A stretch of 64,000 bases of DNA, from the NCBI GenBank assembly GCA_002483445.1, contig DLHY01000078.1, positions 78,663-142,662 on the forward strand, given 5' to 3'. Source of the DNA: Blastocatellia bacterium UBA7656 (GTDB lineage Bacteria > Acidobacteriota > Blastocatellia > UBA7656). Below, one piece after another: positions 33,069-39,977 of this stretch. The stretch's first letter is position 1; each line of letters begins with the position of its first letter. The notes beneath the pieces were generated by a model that did no database searches, was not told the DNA's origin, and saw only the letters and a list, made by a program, of their open reading frames with translations. A program made the translations under genes and the position numbers.

Positions 33069-33082
33069 GTGCGCTACCGCAC
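33069..33082 (+). promoter_or_regulatory. Second Crp/Fnr-type palindrome
   Basis: GTGCG-CTAC-CGCAC is the reverse complement of the 14-mer at 31286-31299, and both follow TAT. It lies 16 bases after the second crp-like stop codon and about 150 bases upstream of the radical SAM gene, which may be controlled by it. Confidence 0.5.
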
Positions 33083-33234
33083 GGAAAGGTTCTCCACTGC
33101 CTGATACACTCTAGCTCTTCCATCACAGTTGGATACCGCTGGTTGTAATCAGAAGCAGGCACTCTGTGAACACTTGCAATCACGAACGCTGACGAAAGCA
33201 ATAGTCCATCTCAGATGGGAAAAGAAAGGGAAGT

Positions 33235-34809
33235 ATGAAAATTTTATTGTTCAATCCTGACAATGGAGTGACGCGCAATTTCATGCCGCATCTCTGGATG
33301 TTTCTGCTCAGGGCGCTGACTCCGCCCGAACATGAAGTAATACTCGTTGATGGCAATACGCAGGCTATGGATGAAGCCGGGATTGCGCGCTTCGTGCGCG
33401 AGCAGAAGATCGACCTTGTCGGCATCGGCGCGATGACCAGAATGATAGCGAAGGCATATAGAATGGCCGATGCTATCCGCGCTGCGGGAGTGCCTGTCGT
33501 GATGGGCGGCCCTCATGTGACGGAAGAGCCGGACGAAGCTCTCGGACGAAATGGCGGGCCGCGCCATGCCGATGCCGTAGCTCTCGGCGAAGCTGATGAG
33601 ATATGGCCAAAGATTGTCAAAGACGCCGCGCGAGGCGAACTCAAGGAGCTTTATGCGCCGGTCGATCTTTTAGGCAAGGAGCGAAAGCCCTCGCTCGAAT
33701 CCTATCCGTCCATCCCGTGGGAATCGATGGACTTGGATCAGTTCAATCTCATACCCAAATTCGTCGCGCCGATGCTCAAACGGCTTGGGGGCGGGTGGGC
33801 ATCTTTTCGACTTATACCTGTTGAGTCGGGGCGAGGATGTCCTTATGGTTGCGAGTTCTGCACGGTGACAGGTTTCTTCGGCGACTCGATTAGGTTTCGC
33901 ACGAACGAAAGCGTCGTCGATGAATTGCTGAGATTGAAAGACAGAGCCAGACGCGAGAGCGGTCAGCTTGCGATATTTTTCATCGATGATAACTTCGCCA
34001 TCAACATCAAGCGCACGAAGTCGCTGCTGCGCGATATCATCGCCGCAGGCGCGCAGGTGAATTGGGTTGCGCAGATCAGCGCCAATCTGCTGCGCGACGA
34101 GGAACTCATCGATCTCATCGCAGATTCCGGAGGGAGAGGCGTCTTCATCGGTATGGAATCGGTAGACCCGGTCAATCTCGCCATAGCGAACAAGGGGTTC
34201 AATAAGCCGGAGGAATATGCAGTCGTGCTGGAAAGACTTGCCCGACGCGGCATTTTTGCGGTCACCTCATTCATCTTCGGGATGGATAACGATACGCCGG
34301 GTGTGGCAGATCGAACGCTTCAGCAGATAGGCGACTGGCCCCCCGGACTGCCTGTTTTTGGAACGCTGATACCTCTCCCGGCAACGCCGCTTTACAAGAG
34401 GCTTGAGGCGGCGGGGCGGCTCACGCGGCCAAAGCACTGGCTGGATTTCCAACCCTTCCGCATGGCTCACGCGCCGCTTAGGATGACGGTCGAAGAGGCT
34501 CACGACGAGATGTATCACGCATGGGCCAGTTCATACAGCCCTGAAGCGATAGCCAGAGCGGTCGACTCGATCAGCGACAAGCCGCTGCCCTACCGCACAA
34601 CGATCCTCATTATGCGCCTGTTTTTTCGTGGAATCTACTTTCCACAGATAGGCAGATGGGCATGGATAAAGTTGATTGCTCAGAACCGCCGCACGATTTT
34701 CAAACTATTGCGGGAGGCAATCAACAGCGGTCGCGATTCTCGAAAGGCGCGAGAAGGAACAAGTCAGGCGCGTGATGCCGAGATGACAGGTTGGCGCAGC
34801 GGCGATTGA
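33235..34809 (+). CDS. B12-binding domain radical SAM protein
   Basis: 524 residues. An N-terminal cobalamin-binding-like Rossmann domain (KILLFNPDNG, VDGNTQAMDEAGIARFVREQKIDLVGIGAMT, VVMGGPHVTEEPDEAL) covers 1-150. The radical SAM core follows with ESGRGCPYGCEFCTVTGFFG (Cys202, Cys206, Cys209 bind the 4Fe-4S cluster) and SFIFGMDNDTPGVADRTLQQI. The C-terminus has a basic segment. Class B enzymes of this family methylate unactivated carbons or make rings in hopanoid, bacteriochlorophyll and natural-product pathways. The substrate is not evident. Preceded by a Crp-type palindrome and GGGAAG; followed by a heptamer element. Confidence 0.92.
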   Translation: MKILLFNPDNGVTRNFMPHLWMFLLRALTPPEHEVILVDGNTQAMDEAGIARFVREQKIDLVGIGAMTRMIAKAYRMADAIRAAGVPVVMGGPHVTEEPDEALGRNGGPRHADAVALGEADEIWPKIVKDAARGELKELYAPVDLLGKERKPSLESYPSIPWESMDLDQFNLIPKFVAPMLKRLGGGWASFRLIPVESGRGCPYGCEFCTVTGFFGDSIRFRTNESVVDELLRLKDRARRESGQLAIFFIDDNFAINIKRTKSLLRDIIAAGAQVNWVAQISANLLRDEELIDLIADSGGRGVFIGMESVDPVNLAIANKGFNKPEEYAVVLERLARRGIFAVTSFIFGMDNDTPGVADRTLQQIGDWPPGLPVFGTLIPLPATPLYKRLEAAGRLTRPKHWLDFQPFRMAHAPLRMTVEEAHDEMYHAWASSYSPEAIARAVDSISDKPLPYRTTILIMRLFFRGIYFPQIGRWAWIKLIAQNRRTIFKLLREAINSGRDSRKAREGTSQARDAEMTGWRSGD

Positions 34810-34841
34810 TGCGGGGCTTGAATGAGCCAGACTTCATCAGG

Positions 34842-34903
34842 GAGATGTTGGATGTTAGTGAGAGGAGATGCTGACATCTGACCTCTAACATCCGACATCT
34901 ATT
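34842..34903. repeat. Heptamer/inverted repeat element, AGATGTC type (second copy)
   Basis: AGATGTTGGATGTTAGTGAGAGG pairs with CCTCTAACATCCGACATCT (to 34903); between them is AGATGCTGACATCTGA. Compared with the copy at 30916 the core GTTAGTGAG-GGAGATGCTGACATCTG-CCTCTAACATC is nearly unchanged and the flank TATTCCG is shared. It follows the radical SAM gene and may act as its 3' stem. Confidence 0.85.
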
Positions 34904-34960
34904 CCGTTGGCCATCCCCCATCGTTGACCCTCACATCTCTTTTTGAGATGATTCCAGCCA

Positions 34961-35263
34961 GTGAGAGTCATAAGCAAAAAGCCGTTGCGCGAATTCTGGC
35001 AGAAGCATCCGGCGACTGCACACTCTCTGCAAAACTGGCACAAGACAATGAACAAAACCGACTATGCCAGTTTCGCTGAAATCAGACAGTGATTCGGTAG
35101 CGCGGATGTGGTGGGGATTTGCGTTGTATTCAATGTACACGGAAACTTTTGCCGACTTATCACCAAAATAGATTACAAATACAAAAAGGTTTATATCCGG
35201 TTCGTTCTCACACACAAGGAGTATGACAAGGGAGGTTGGAAAAATGACTGTGATTGCCAGTAA
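34961..35263 (+). pseudogene. higB: HigB-type toxin gene with an internal TGA stop
   Basis: From GTG 34961 the frame reads VRVISKKPLREFWQKHP, then ALQNW-like SLQNWHKTMNKTDYASFAEIRQ, then TGA at 35090-35092. In the same frame it continues FGSADVVGICVVFNVHGNFC and LITKIDYKYKKVYIRFVLTHKEYDKGGW to TAA 35261-35263. Both parts match the HigB family (COG4680 type) in order and spacing, about 100 codons in all, so one base change (codon 44) has broken an otherwise intact toxin gene. It overlaps higA by 20 bases, the usual toxin-first order. TGA serves as a normal stop elsewhere in the window, so readthrough is unlikely to be general. Confidence 0.85.
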
Positions 35264-35651
35264 TAAAATAGATGAAAAGAAATATGGGCGTCTCCTGTCA
35301 AAAACGCTGCCCCGCGTCGTAACTACCGAGAAAGAGAACGAGCGTATGCTTGAGATAGTGAATGATCTCATCTGTAAAGAGCGCACACCTGAAGAGGACA
35401 CACTTTTTTTGCTCGTGTGCAAACTTGTCGAAGACTTTGAAGATAAAGCATATCCAATTCCTGATGCCCCGCCTCATACAACGTTGCAATTTTTGATGGA
35501 GCAGCGCGGATTGAAACAGAAGGATATCGTTCACTTGTTCGGCTCGCAGGGTATAGCCTCTGAGGTGGTCAACGGCAAGCGCAAAATCAGCAAGGCACAG
35601 GCGAAGAAGCTTGCCGGATTTTTCAACGTGTCGGTTGAACATTTCATCTGA
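35244..35651 (+). CDS. higA: HigA-type antitoxin with helix-turn-helix
   Basis: 135 residues from ATG 35244; GGGAGG lies eight bases before it, while ATG 35223 has its purine stretch only one base away. The N-terminal half is helical and acidic (KENERMLEIVNDLICKERTPEEDTLFLLVCKLVEDFEDKAYPIP). The C-terminal half is an XRE/HTH domain (FLMEQRGLKQKDIVHLFGSQGIASEVVNGKRKISKAQAKKLAGFFNVSVEHFI). It would neutralise HigB and repress the operon. The antitoxin is intact while its toxin is interrupted, the expected order of decay. Confidence 0.92.
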   Translation: MTVIASNKIDEKKYGRLLSKTLPRVVTTEKENERMLEIVNDLICKERTPEEDTLFLLVCKLVEDFEDKAYPIPDAPPHTTLQFLMEQRGLKQKDIVHLFGSQGIASEVVNGKRKISKAQAKKLAGFFNVSVEHFI

Positions 35652-35908
35652 TCGAAAGCGGCCAGTATTACTCTTTCATGCCTCTGACCACTGCCTCTCT
35701 AAACCACGCGCGAACATACGAACCGCGCCCGCGCACAAGGCAGGCGTGGACACTCACACATCGGTCGTTTATTATTTGCCGGACGAGGCCCCTGAGCGAC
35801 TGGAGTCATGTGAATTGTCGAGAGGCGCTGGCAGATTACATACGCCCCGAAAGTACGAAATTTTGAGCCGCGCAAGCTAACAGCTTGCGCCACTATCGCA
35901 GAGGATTG
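35652..35908. other. Intergenic region, nothing coding recognised
   Basis: Short open frames here lack ribosome sites and similarity that I recognise. The only clear element is the palindrome at 35870-35890. Confidence 0.45.
35870..35890. repeat. REP-like palindrome GCGCAAGCT-AAC-AGCTTGCGC
   Basis: Nine-base perfect arms around AAC. The CAAGCT-NNC-AGCTTG core is shared with the palindromes at 31048 and 31102. It sits 18 bases upstream of the SGNH-like gene start. Confidence 0.75.
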
Positions 35909-36712
35909 ATGACGATTAAAACCGGACTCAACGGCCATCGCAGCAACATCAGAATACTTTTCCTCGGTCAATGCATTCAGTACGGTTATGACGGAGTCAG
36001 CTGCTATTCGACCTATCCGAATGTTGCGGCTTCGATCCTCACGGCGCAGTTTCCCTCTTTCAGGTTCAAGTTCGATTTCAAATACCTCTATCATCCGACC
36101 GGATTGAAGGCCATCCTTCAACATCGCCTGCCGCTGACGAGTCCCGATCTCGCAGTCATCACTCTGCCAGCGATGTTTGCGGCCACGCACTGGCGCGTCA
36201 ACATGATTTATCAGATCGCGCCCGAACTCGTAGACACCGCCCGCACTTTCATGCGAAAGGTTCAGGCAAAGGTCAAAGGGGTGGCTACGACCGCGCTCGG
36301 TCGCGATACGCTCATAGATAAAACTTTCGCCGTGCAACCTCCTCTGACTCTGGACAAGTATGAACATCTGGTCGAAGAGGCTCTTTGTTACGCAAAGCAG
36401 ATAAGCTCATGCCGCATAATCCTGCTGGGGGCGGGCCGATTCAATGACGACACTGTTGAAGATTATGCCATTCACAGCCCTGAGCTATGGTCGTCGGTCA
36501 ACCGGATGGTCGTGCGTCTGGGCGCGCGGCTCAACCTGCCGGTCATCGATATGCAGGATGCGCTGACCGAACACGGCGGCGAAGTCTTCATATCCAATAA
36601 TCACAAGTTCAGCGAGTTCGGGCATGAAGTCGTGGGCCGCGAGGTCGCGCTTGTCCTCTCGGCCCAGCTAAGAATGCTTATGCTCGATCAGTCCTCGATG
36701 GCGAATCTATGA
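35909..36712 (+). CDS. SGNH/GDSL hydrolase-like protein
   Basis: 267 residues from ATG 35909 (AGAGG upstream); ATG 35885 would place the start inside the palindrome. IRILFLGQCIQYGYDGVSCYSTYPNVAA opens like an SGNH block I but the nucleophile GDS is replaced by GQC, so Cys or none may serve. DLAVITLPAMFAATHW resembles block III, and FISNNHKFSEFGHEVVGREVALVL near the end matches block V (D/N-x-x-H with GH). The activity is thus uncertain. Its stop overlaps the next start as ATGA, so the next protein (haem-oxygenase-like) is a likely partner. Confidence 0.65.
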   Translation: MTIKTGLNGHRSNIRILFLGQCIQYGYDGVSCYSTYPNVAASILTAQFPSFRFKFDFKYLYHPTGLKAILQHRLPLTSPDLAVITLPAMFAATHWRVNMIYQIAPELVDTARTFMRKVQAKVKGVATTALGRDTLIDKTFAVQPPLTLDKYEHLVEEALCYAKQISSCRIILLGAGRFNDDTVEDYAIHSPELWSSVNRMVVRLGARLNLPVIDMQDALTEHGGEVFISNNHKFSEFGHEVVGREVALVLSAQLRMLMLDQSSMANL

Positions 36713-37446
36713 AAGAAATTAAAACCCTGTCGCATGAGCGATTCATTGACGAGTTGCTTTCTATTTTACGCCAGCACTCTTTTCGCGATCCCGTGTTCGA
36801 CGCCATTCGCACGGGCCGGATGAGCCGCGCGGGAGCGAAGACCTGGGCGTTGCAGGCGATGCTCGTGGTCAGCCAGTTCACGCGGTTCATCAGCGCGATT
36901 CACGCAAACTGCCCGCACCGCGACGCGCAACAACTGCTGGCGGAAAATCTATGGGAAGAACATGGGCGCGGATCGACGGAGCGCGATCACCTGTCGCTCG
37001 CAAAGAGGCTGGCCGGAAGTTTGGGCGCAAGCGACGAGGAAATCAATCGCGCCGAGCCGTTTCCTGAAACCGCCGCCTACATCAATCATTGTTTGAAAGC
37101 AACGCGCGAAGGGTCTTTCATCGAAGGCATGACCGCCATAGGCATAGGCATAGAGTATTACATTCCGAAATTTTTCGGCGCGCTTGCCGACAGCCTCTGC
37201 GCGCATTACGGTCTCACGCGCGAGGATGTCGAGTTCCTGTCGGTACATGTCGGAGAGGATGAAGACCACGCAGCCCGCGCGATGGAGATGATCGAAGCCT
37301 ATACGGACACAGACGAGATAAAAGAAAAGGCAAAGCAAACTCTCCGCGGCGTGATCGAGGCGAAGCGCCACTTTGCCCAATCGCTCTATCAGCGGCTCGA
37401 AGTTAGAAGCCAGGAGTCAGAAGTCAGGAGTCAGAAGTCAGAATAA
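36709..37446 (+). CDS. Haem-oxygenase-like diiron protein (CADD/TenA/PqqC fold) with repeat-derived tail
   Basis: 245 residues, all-helical. Probable iron ligands: Glu84 and His94 (LWEEHGRGSTERDHLSL), Glu149 (GIGIEYYIPKFFG), His180-x3-Asp184-x2-His187 (SVHVGEDEDHAARAME). The last motif and its spacing match the CADD group of haem-oxygenase-like diiron oxidases. CADD itself makes p-aminobenzoate from its own Tyr27; here no Tyr occurs before residue 124, so that reaction is not expected. The final 15 residues (EVRSQESEVRSQKSE) come from the heptamer array at 37405-37439 and match the uppS tail. Coupled to the SGNH-like gene. Confidence 0.85.
   Translation: MKEIKTLSHERFIDELLSILRQHSFRDPVFDAIRTGRMSRAGAKTWALQAMLVVSQFTRFISAIHANCPHRDAQQLLAENLWEEHGRGSTERDHLSLAKRLAGSLGASDEEINRAEPFPETAAYINHCLKATREGSFIEGMTAIGIGIEYYIPKFFGALADSLCAHYGLTREDVEFLSVHVGEDEDHAARAMEMIEAYTDTDEIKEKAKQTLRGVIEAKRHFAQSLYQRLEVRSQESEVRSQKSE
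37405..37439. repeat. Heptamer tandem repeat, AGAAGTC/AGGAGTC type, inside a coding 3' end
   Basis: Five units: AGAAGCC AGGAGTC AGAAGTC AGGAGTC AGAAGTC, then AGAATAA containing the stop. The unit order matches the uppS array. The flank CAGAATAAAACAGCCG resembles CAGAATAGAACAACCG after the array at 44942. Confidence 0.93.
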
Positions 37447-37465
37447 AACAGCCGCGCGTTCTTAA

Positions 37466-37526
37466 AATGCGGAGTGCGGAATTCAGAATGTAGAATTGAT
37501 CCACTCCGCATTCCGCACTCCGCATT
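37466..37526. repeat. Heptamer inverted repeat, AATGCGG/AGTGCGG type
   Basis: AATGCGGAGTGCGGA (37466-37480) and its exact complement TCCGCACTCCGCATT (37512-37526) form a 15-bp stem. The inner part has further degenerate units AATTCAG AATGTAG and ACTCCGC. It lies between converging genes (stops at 37446 and 37541) and could act as a two-way 3' stem. The same heptamer is used at 50979-51056. Confidence 0.9.
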
Positions 37527-37540
37527 CGTCTCACTGATCA

Positions 37541-39946
37541 CTACTCATATCTGAGCGCGGTCATCGGATCGACTCGCGTAGCGCGGCGCGCAGGGATGTA
37601 ACAGGCCAGCAGGGCTACTGTTGCCATCAGACCGGAAACTGCGGCAAAGGTCAGCGGGTCGGTCGCCGTCACGCCATAAAGCAGATTCGACATCAGTTGC
37701 GTCAGAGCCACTGCCCCGGCAAGCCCCGTCGCCACACCGATCAATGCCAGCTTCATCCCCTGTCCGACTACGAGCTTGAGTACGTCCGAAGCCTGAGCGC
37801 CGAGCGCGATGCGAACGCCTATCTCGCGCGTGCGCTGCGCCACTCCGTAAGACATCACTCCATAGATGCCGACTGCGGCCAGCATCAAAGCGATAACAGA
37901 AAAGACGCTCAATAAAAGCACATTGAAACGAGGGCGCGCGATCACATCCGAGAGCGCCTGATTCATCGTCGCCACATTCGATACCGCCGCGTCCGAGTCG
38001 CCCGCCCACACAGCTTTTTGAGCCTCCCTCACCACCCTCTCAGGATCAGATACGGTTCGAACGACCACCATCACAGTCCCACGCGGATTCTGCGCGTGCG
38101 GAATGTACACCTCGGTCTCTGCTTCCTCTTCCGGTGAGTGGTGCCTGACGTTCCCGACAACCCCTATAATCTCCCGCTTCGTTCTGCCCACGACGACTTT
38201 CCTTCCAATGGGGTCTGTGTCCGGGAAATGGCGTCGGGCGAAGCCTTCGTTGATGATCGCAACCTGTACCGTATCTCTCGTATCCCGTTCGGTGAAAGCG
38301 CGACCCGTGATGACCGGAATTTCCATCGTGTGGAAATAGCCGGGGGTGATGAGGCGGTACTGCGCCGTAGGCTCGCGCCCCGGATCAGACGGCTGCCCCT
38401 CTATCTCGAAGCTGACCCACAGGTTGTTGATCCGAACCATAGGCGGAGTGGAGATGACTGAGGCGCTTTGCACTTCCGGCAATGCCTCGATGCGCGCAAG
38501 AACCTGTTCATAAAAGCTGGTCACCCGCTGACGATCAGGATAGTTCACGTCCAGCAACGACACTCGCATCGTCAGAAGATTCTCCGGGTTGAAACCGAGA
38601 TCGACATTTTGCAATTGAATCAAGCTGCGCAGTAGCAGGCCGGAGCCGACCAGAAGCACGAGGGTCAGCGCAATCTCGGCCACCACCAGCATTCCGCGAG
38701 AGCCTTGCCCGCGAGTCGCGCTGCGACCGCCTTCTTTGAGCGATTCGTTGAGGTTGATTCGAGTGGCCTGCCACGCAGGCACAAGGCTGAAGAAGATCGC
38801 CGTCAGAAAAGAAAGGGCAAGCGTGAAGCTGAACACCCGCCAGTCCAGGCTGATTTCATCCAGACGCGGAATGTTTTTCGGAGCGATTGAAACGAGCAGA
38901 TCGATTCCCCACAGCGCAATCAGGAACCCGACAACCCCGCCGACAAGGGCCAGCACTAAACTTTCAGACAACAGCAATCGCACGATTCGCCACGCGGAAG
39001 CGCCGAGCGCAGAACGAATCGCCATCTCTTTTTCGCGCGCCGTCACACGCGACAGCAGCAGATTGGCCACGTTGGTGCAGGCTATCAGCAGCACGAATCC
39101 CGTCGCGCATTGCAGCAGGAGCAGCGCCCATCGAATACTGCCTGTGGCGTGTTCATGCAGAGGCACCAGATTCACGCCGCGATCCGTGTTGGTGGTCGGA
39201 TAAGCCTGTTCCAGTTGGCGCGCGATGGTTGTCAGGTCCGATTGAGCCTGCTCGATAGTGACGCCCGGTTTGAGTCGCCCTAAAACTCTCAGGTGATGCC
39301 TTCCGCGATCGTTGGCGGCGGGATTGAGTACGAGCGGCACCCAAATCTCTGCGCGATAATTAGTGAAAAGCTCGGATTGACGAAAGTCCGGCCTCAATAC
39401 TCCGATCACCGTATAAGTGTCATTATCCAGCTTGATCGTCTTGCCGATTATATTTGCATCTCCGCCGAATCGCTCCTGCCAGAAGCCATGGCTTATTATC
39501 ACGACGTACTGCTTGTCGGGTTGATCCTCTTCCGGCAGGAAGGCTCGACCCAGTTGCGGAGCGACGCCGAGCAGAGCGAAGAAATCGGTCGTGACCTGCA
39601 TACTGAAGACTTCGGTCGTCTCGCTCGTTCCCGTCAGCGAGTAGCCCCAGAGATTGATTGCGCTCAAGCCTTCAAAGCTCTGAGCCTGTTTTTTCCAGTC
39701 GAGAAAATTGTTCGGCGAGGCCGATCCGCTGGCCATATCGTCCGGCTGATAGGTCTCCCATACCTGAACCAGACGTTCAGGCTCTTTGTAAGGCAACGGT
39801 CGCAGCAGGATCGAGTTGATGATGCTGAAGATTGCCACGTTGAGACCGATCCCGGCAGCCAGCGTGATTATCGCAGCCATCGTAAAACTCGGCTTCCTGG
39901 CGAGCATCCGAAAACCATAGCGTAAATCTTGTCTGAAGGTTTGCAT
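37541..39946 (-). CDS. ADOP family permease 1 (duplicated FtsX/MacB permease)
   Basis: 801 residues. RQDLRYGFRMLARKPSFTMAAIITLAAGIGLNVAIFSIINSILLRPLPYKEPERLV opens with the first membrane helix; a MacB-type periplasmic domain runs to about 265. The first FtsX part is CATGFVLLIACTNVANLLLSRVTAREKEMAIRSALGASAWRIVRLLLSES; a second periplasmic domain and FtsX part follow (YGVMSYGVAQRTREIGVRIALGAQASDVLKLVV) and the end is RATRVDPMTALRYE. This double arrangement without an ATPase gene defines the acidobacterial duplicated orphan permeases. Transported substrate and energy source are unknown. GAGAGGTG precedes ATG. Confidence 0.92.
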   Translation of the reverse strand: MQTFRQDLRYGFRMLARKPSFTMAAIITLAAGIGLNVAIFSIINSILLRPLPYKEPERLVQVWETYQPDDMASGSASPNNFLDWKKQAQSFEGLSAINLWGYSLTGTSETTEVFSMQVTTDFFALLGVAPQLGRAFLPEEDQPDKQYVVIISHGFWQERFGGDANIIGKTIKLDNDTYTVIGVLRPDFRQSELFTNYRAEIWVPLVLNPAANDRGRHHLRVLGRLKPGVTIEQAQSDLTTIARQLEQAYPTTNTDRGVNLVPLHEHATGSIRWALLLLQCATGFVLLIACTNVANLLLSRVTAREKEMAIRSALGASAWRIVRLLLSESLVLALVGGVVGFLIALWGIDLLVSIAPKNIPRLDEISLDWRVFSFTLALSFLTAIFFSLVPAWQATRINLNESLKEGGRSATRGQGSRGMLVVAEIALTLVLLVGSGLLLRSLIQLQNVDLGFNPENLLTMRVSLLDVNYPDRQRVTSFYEQVLARIEALPEVQSASVISTPPMVRINNLWVSFEIEGQPSDPGREPTAQYRLITPGYFHTMEIPVITGRAFTERDTRDTVQVAIINEGFARRHFPDTDPIGRKVVVGRTKREIIGVVGNVRHHSPEEEAETEVYIPHAQNPRGTVMVVVRTVSDPERVVREAQKAVWAGDSDAAVSNVATMNQALSDVIARPRFNVLLLSVFSVIALMLAAVGIYGVMSYGVAQRTREIGVRIALGAQASDVLKLVVGQGMKLALIGVATGLAGAVALTQLMSNLLYGVTATDPLTFAAVSGLMATVALLACYIPARRATRVDPMTALRYE

Positions 39947-39977
39947 CGTTCACCTCTCTGTAAACCGGCGCGGCGTT

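Noticed and set aside
35678..35866. 62-codon open frame between higA and the SGNH-like gene
   Set aside because: No ribosome site, no similarity I recognise, and atypical composition.
36709..37446. Considered as a self-sacrificing p-aminobenzoate synthase (CADD)
   Set aside because: The metal-ligand pattern fits but there is no Tyr before residue 124, so the known Tyr source is missing.
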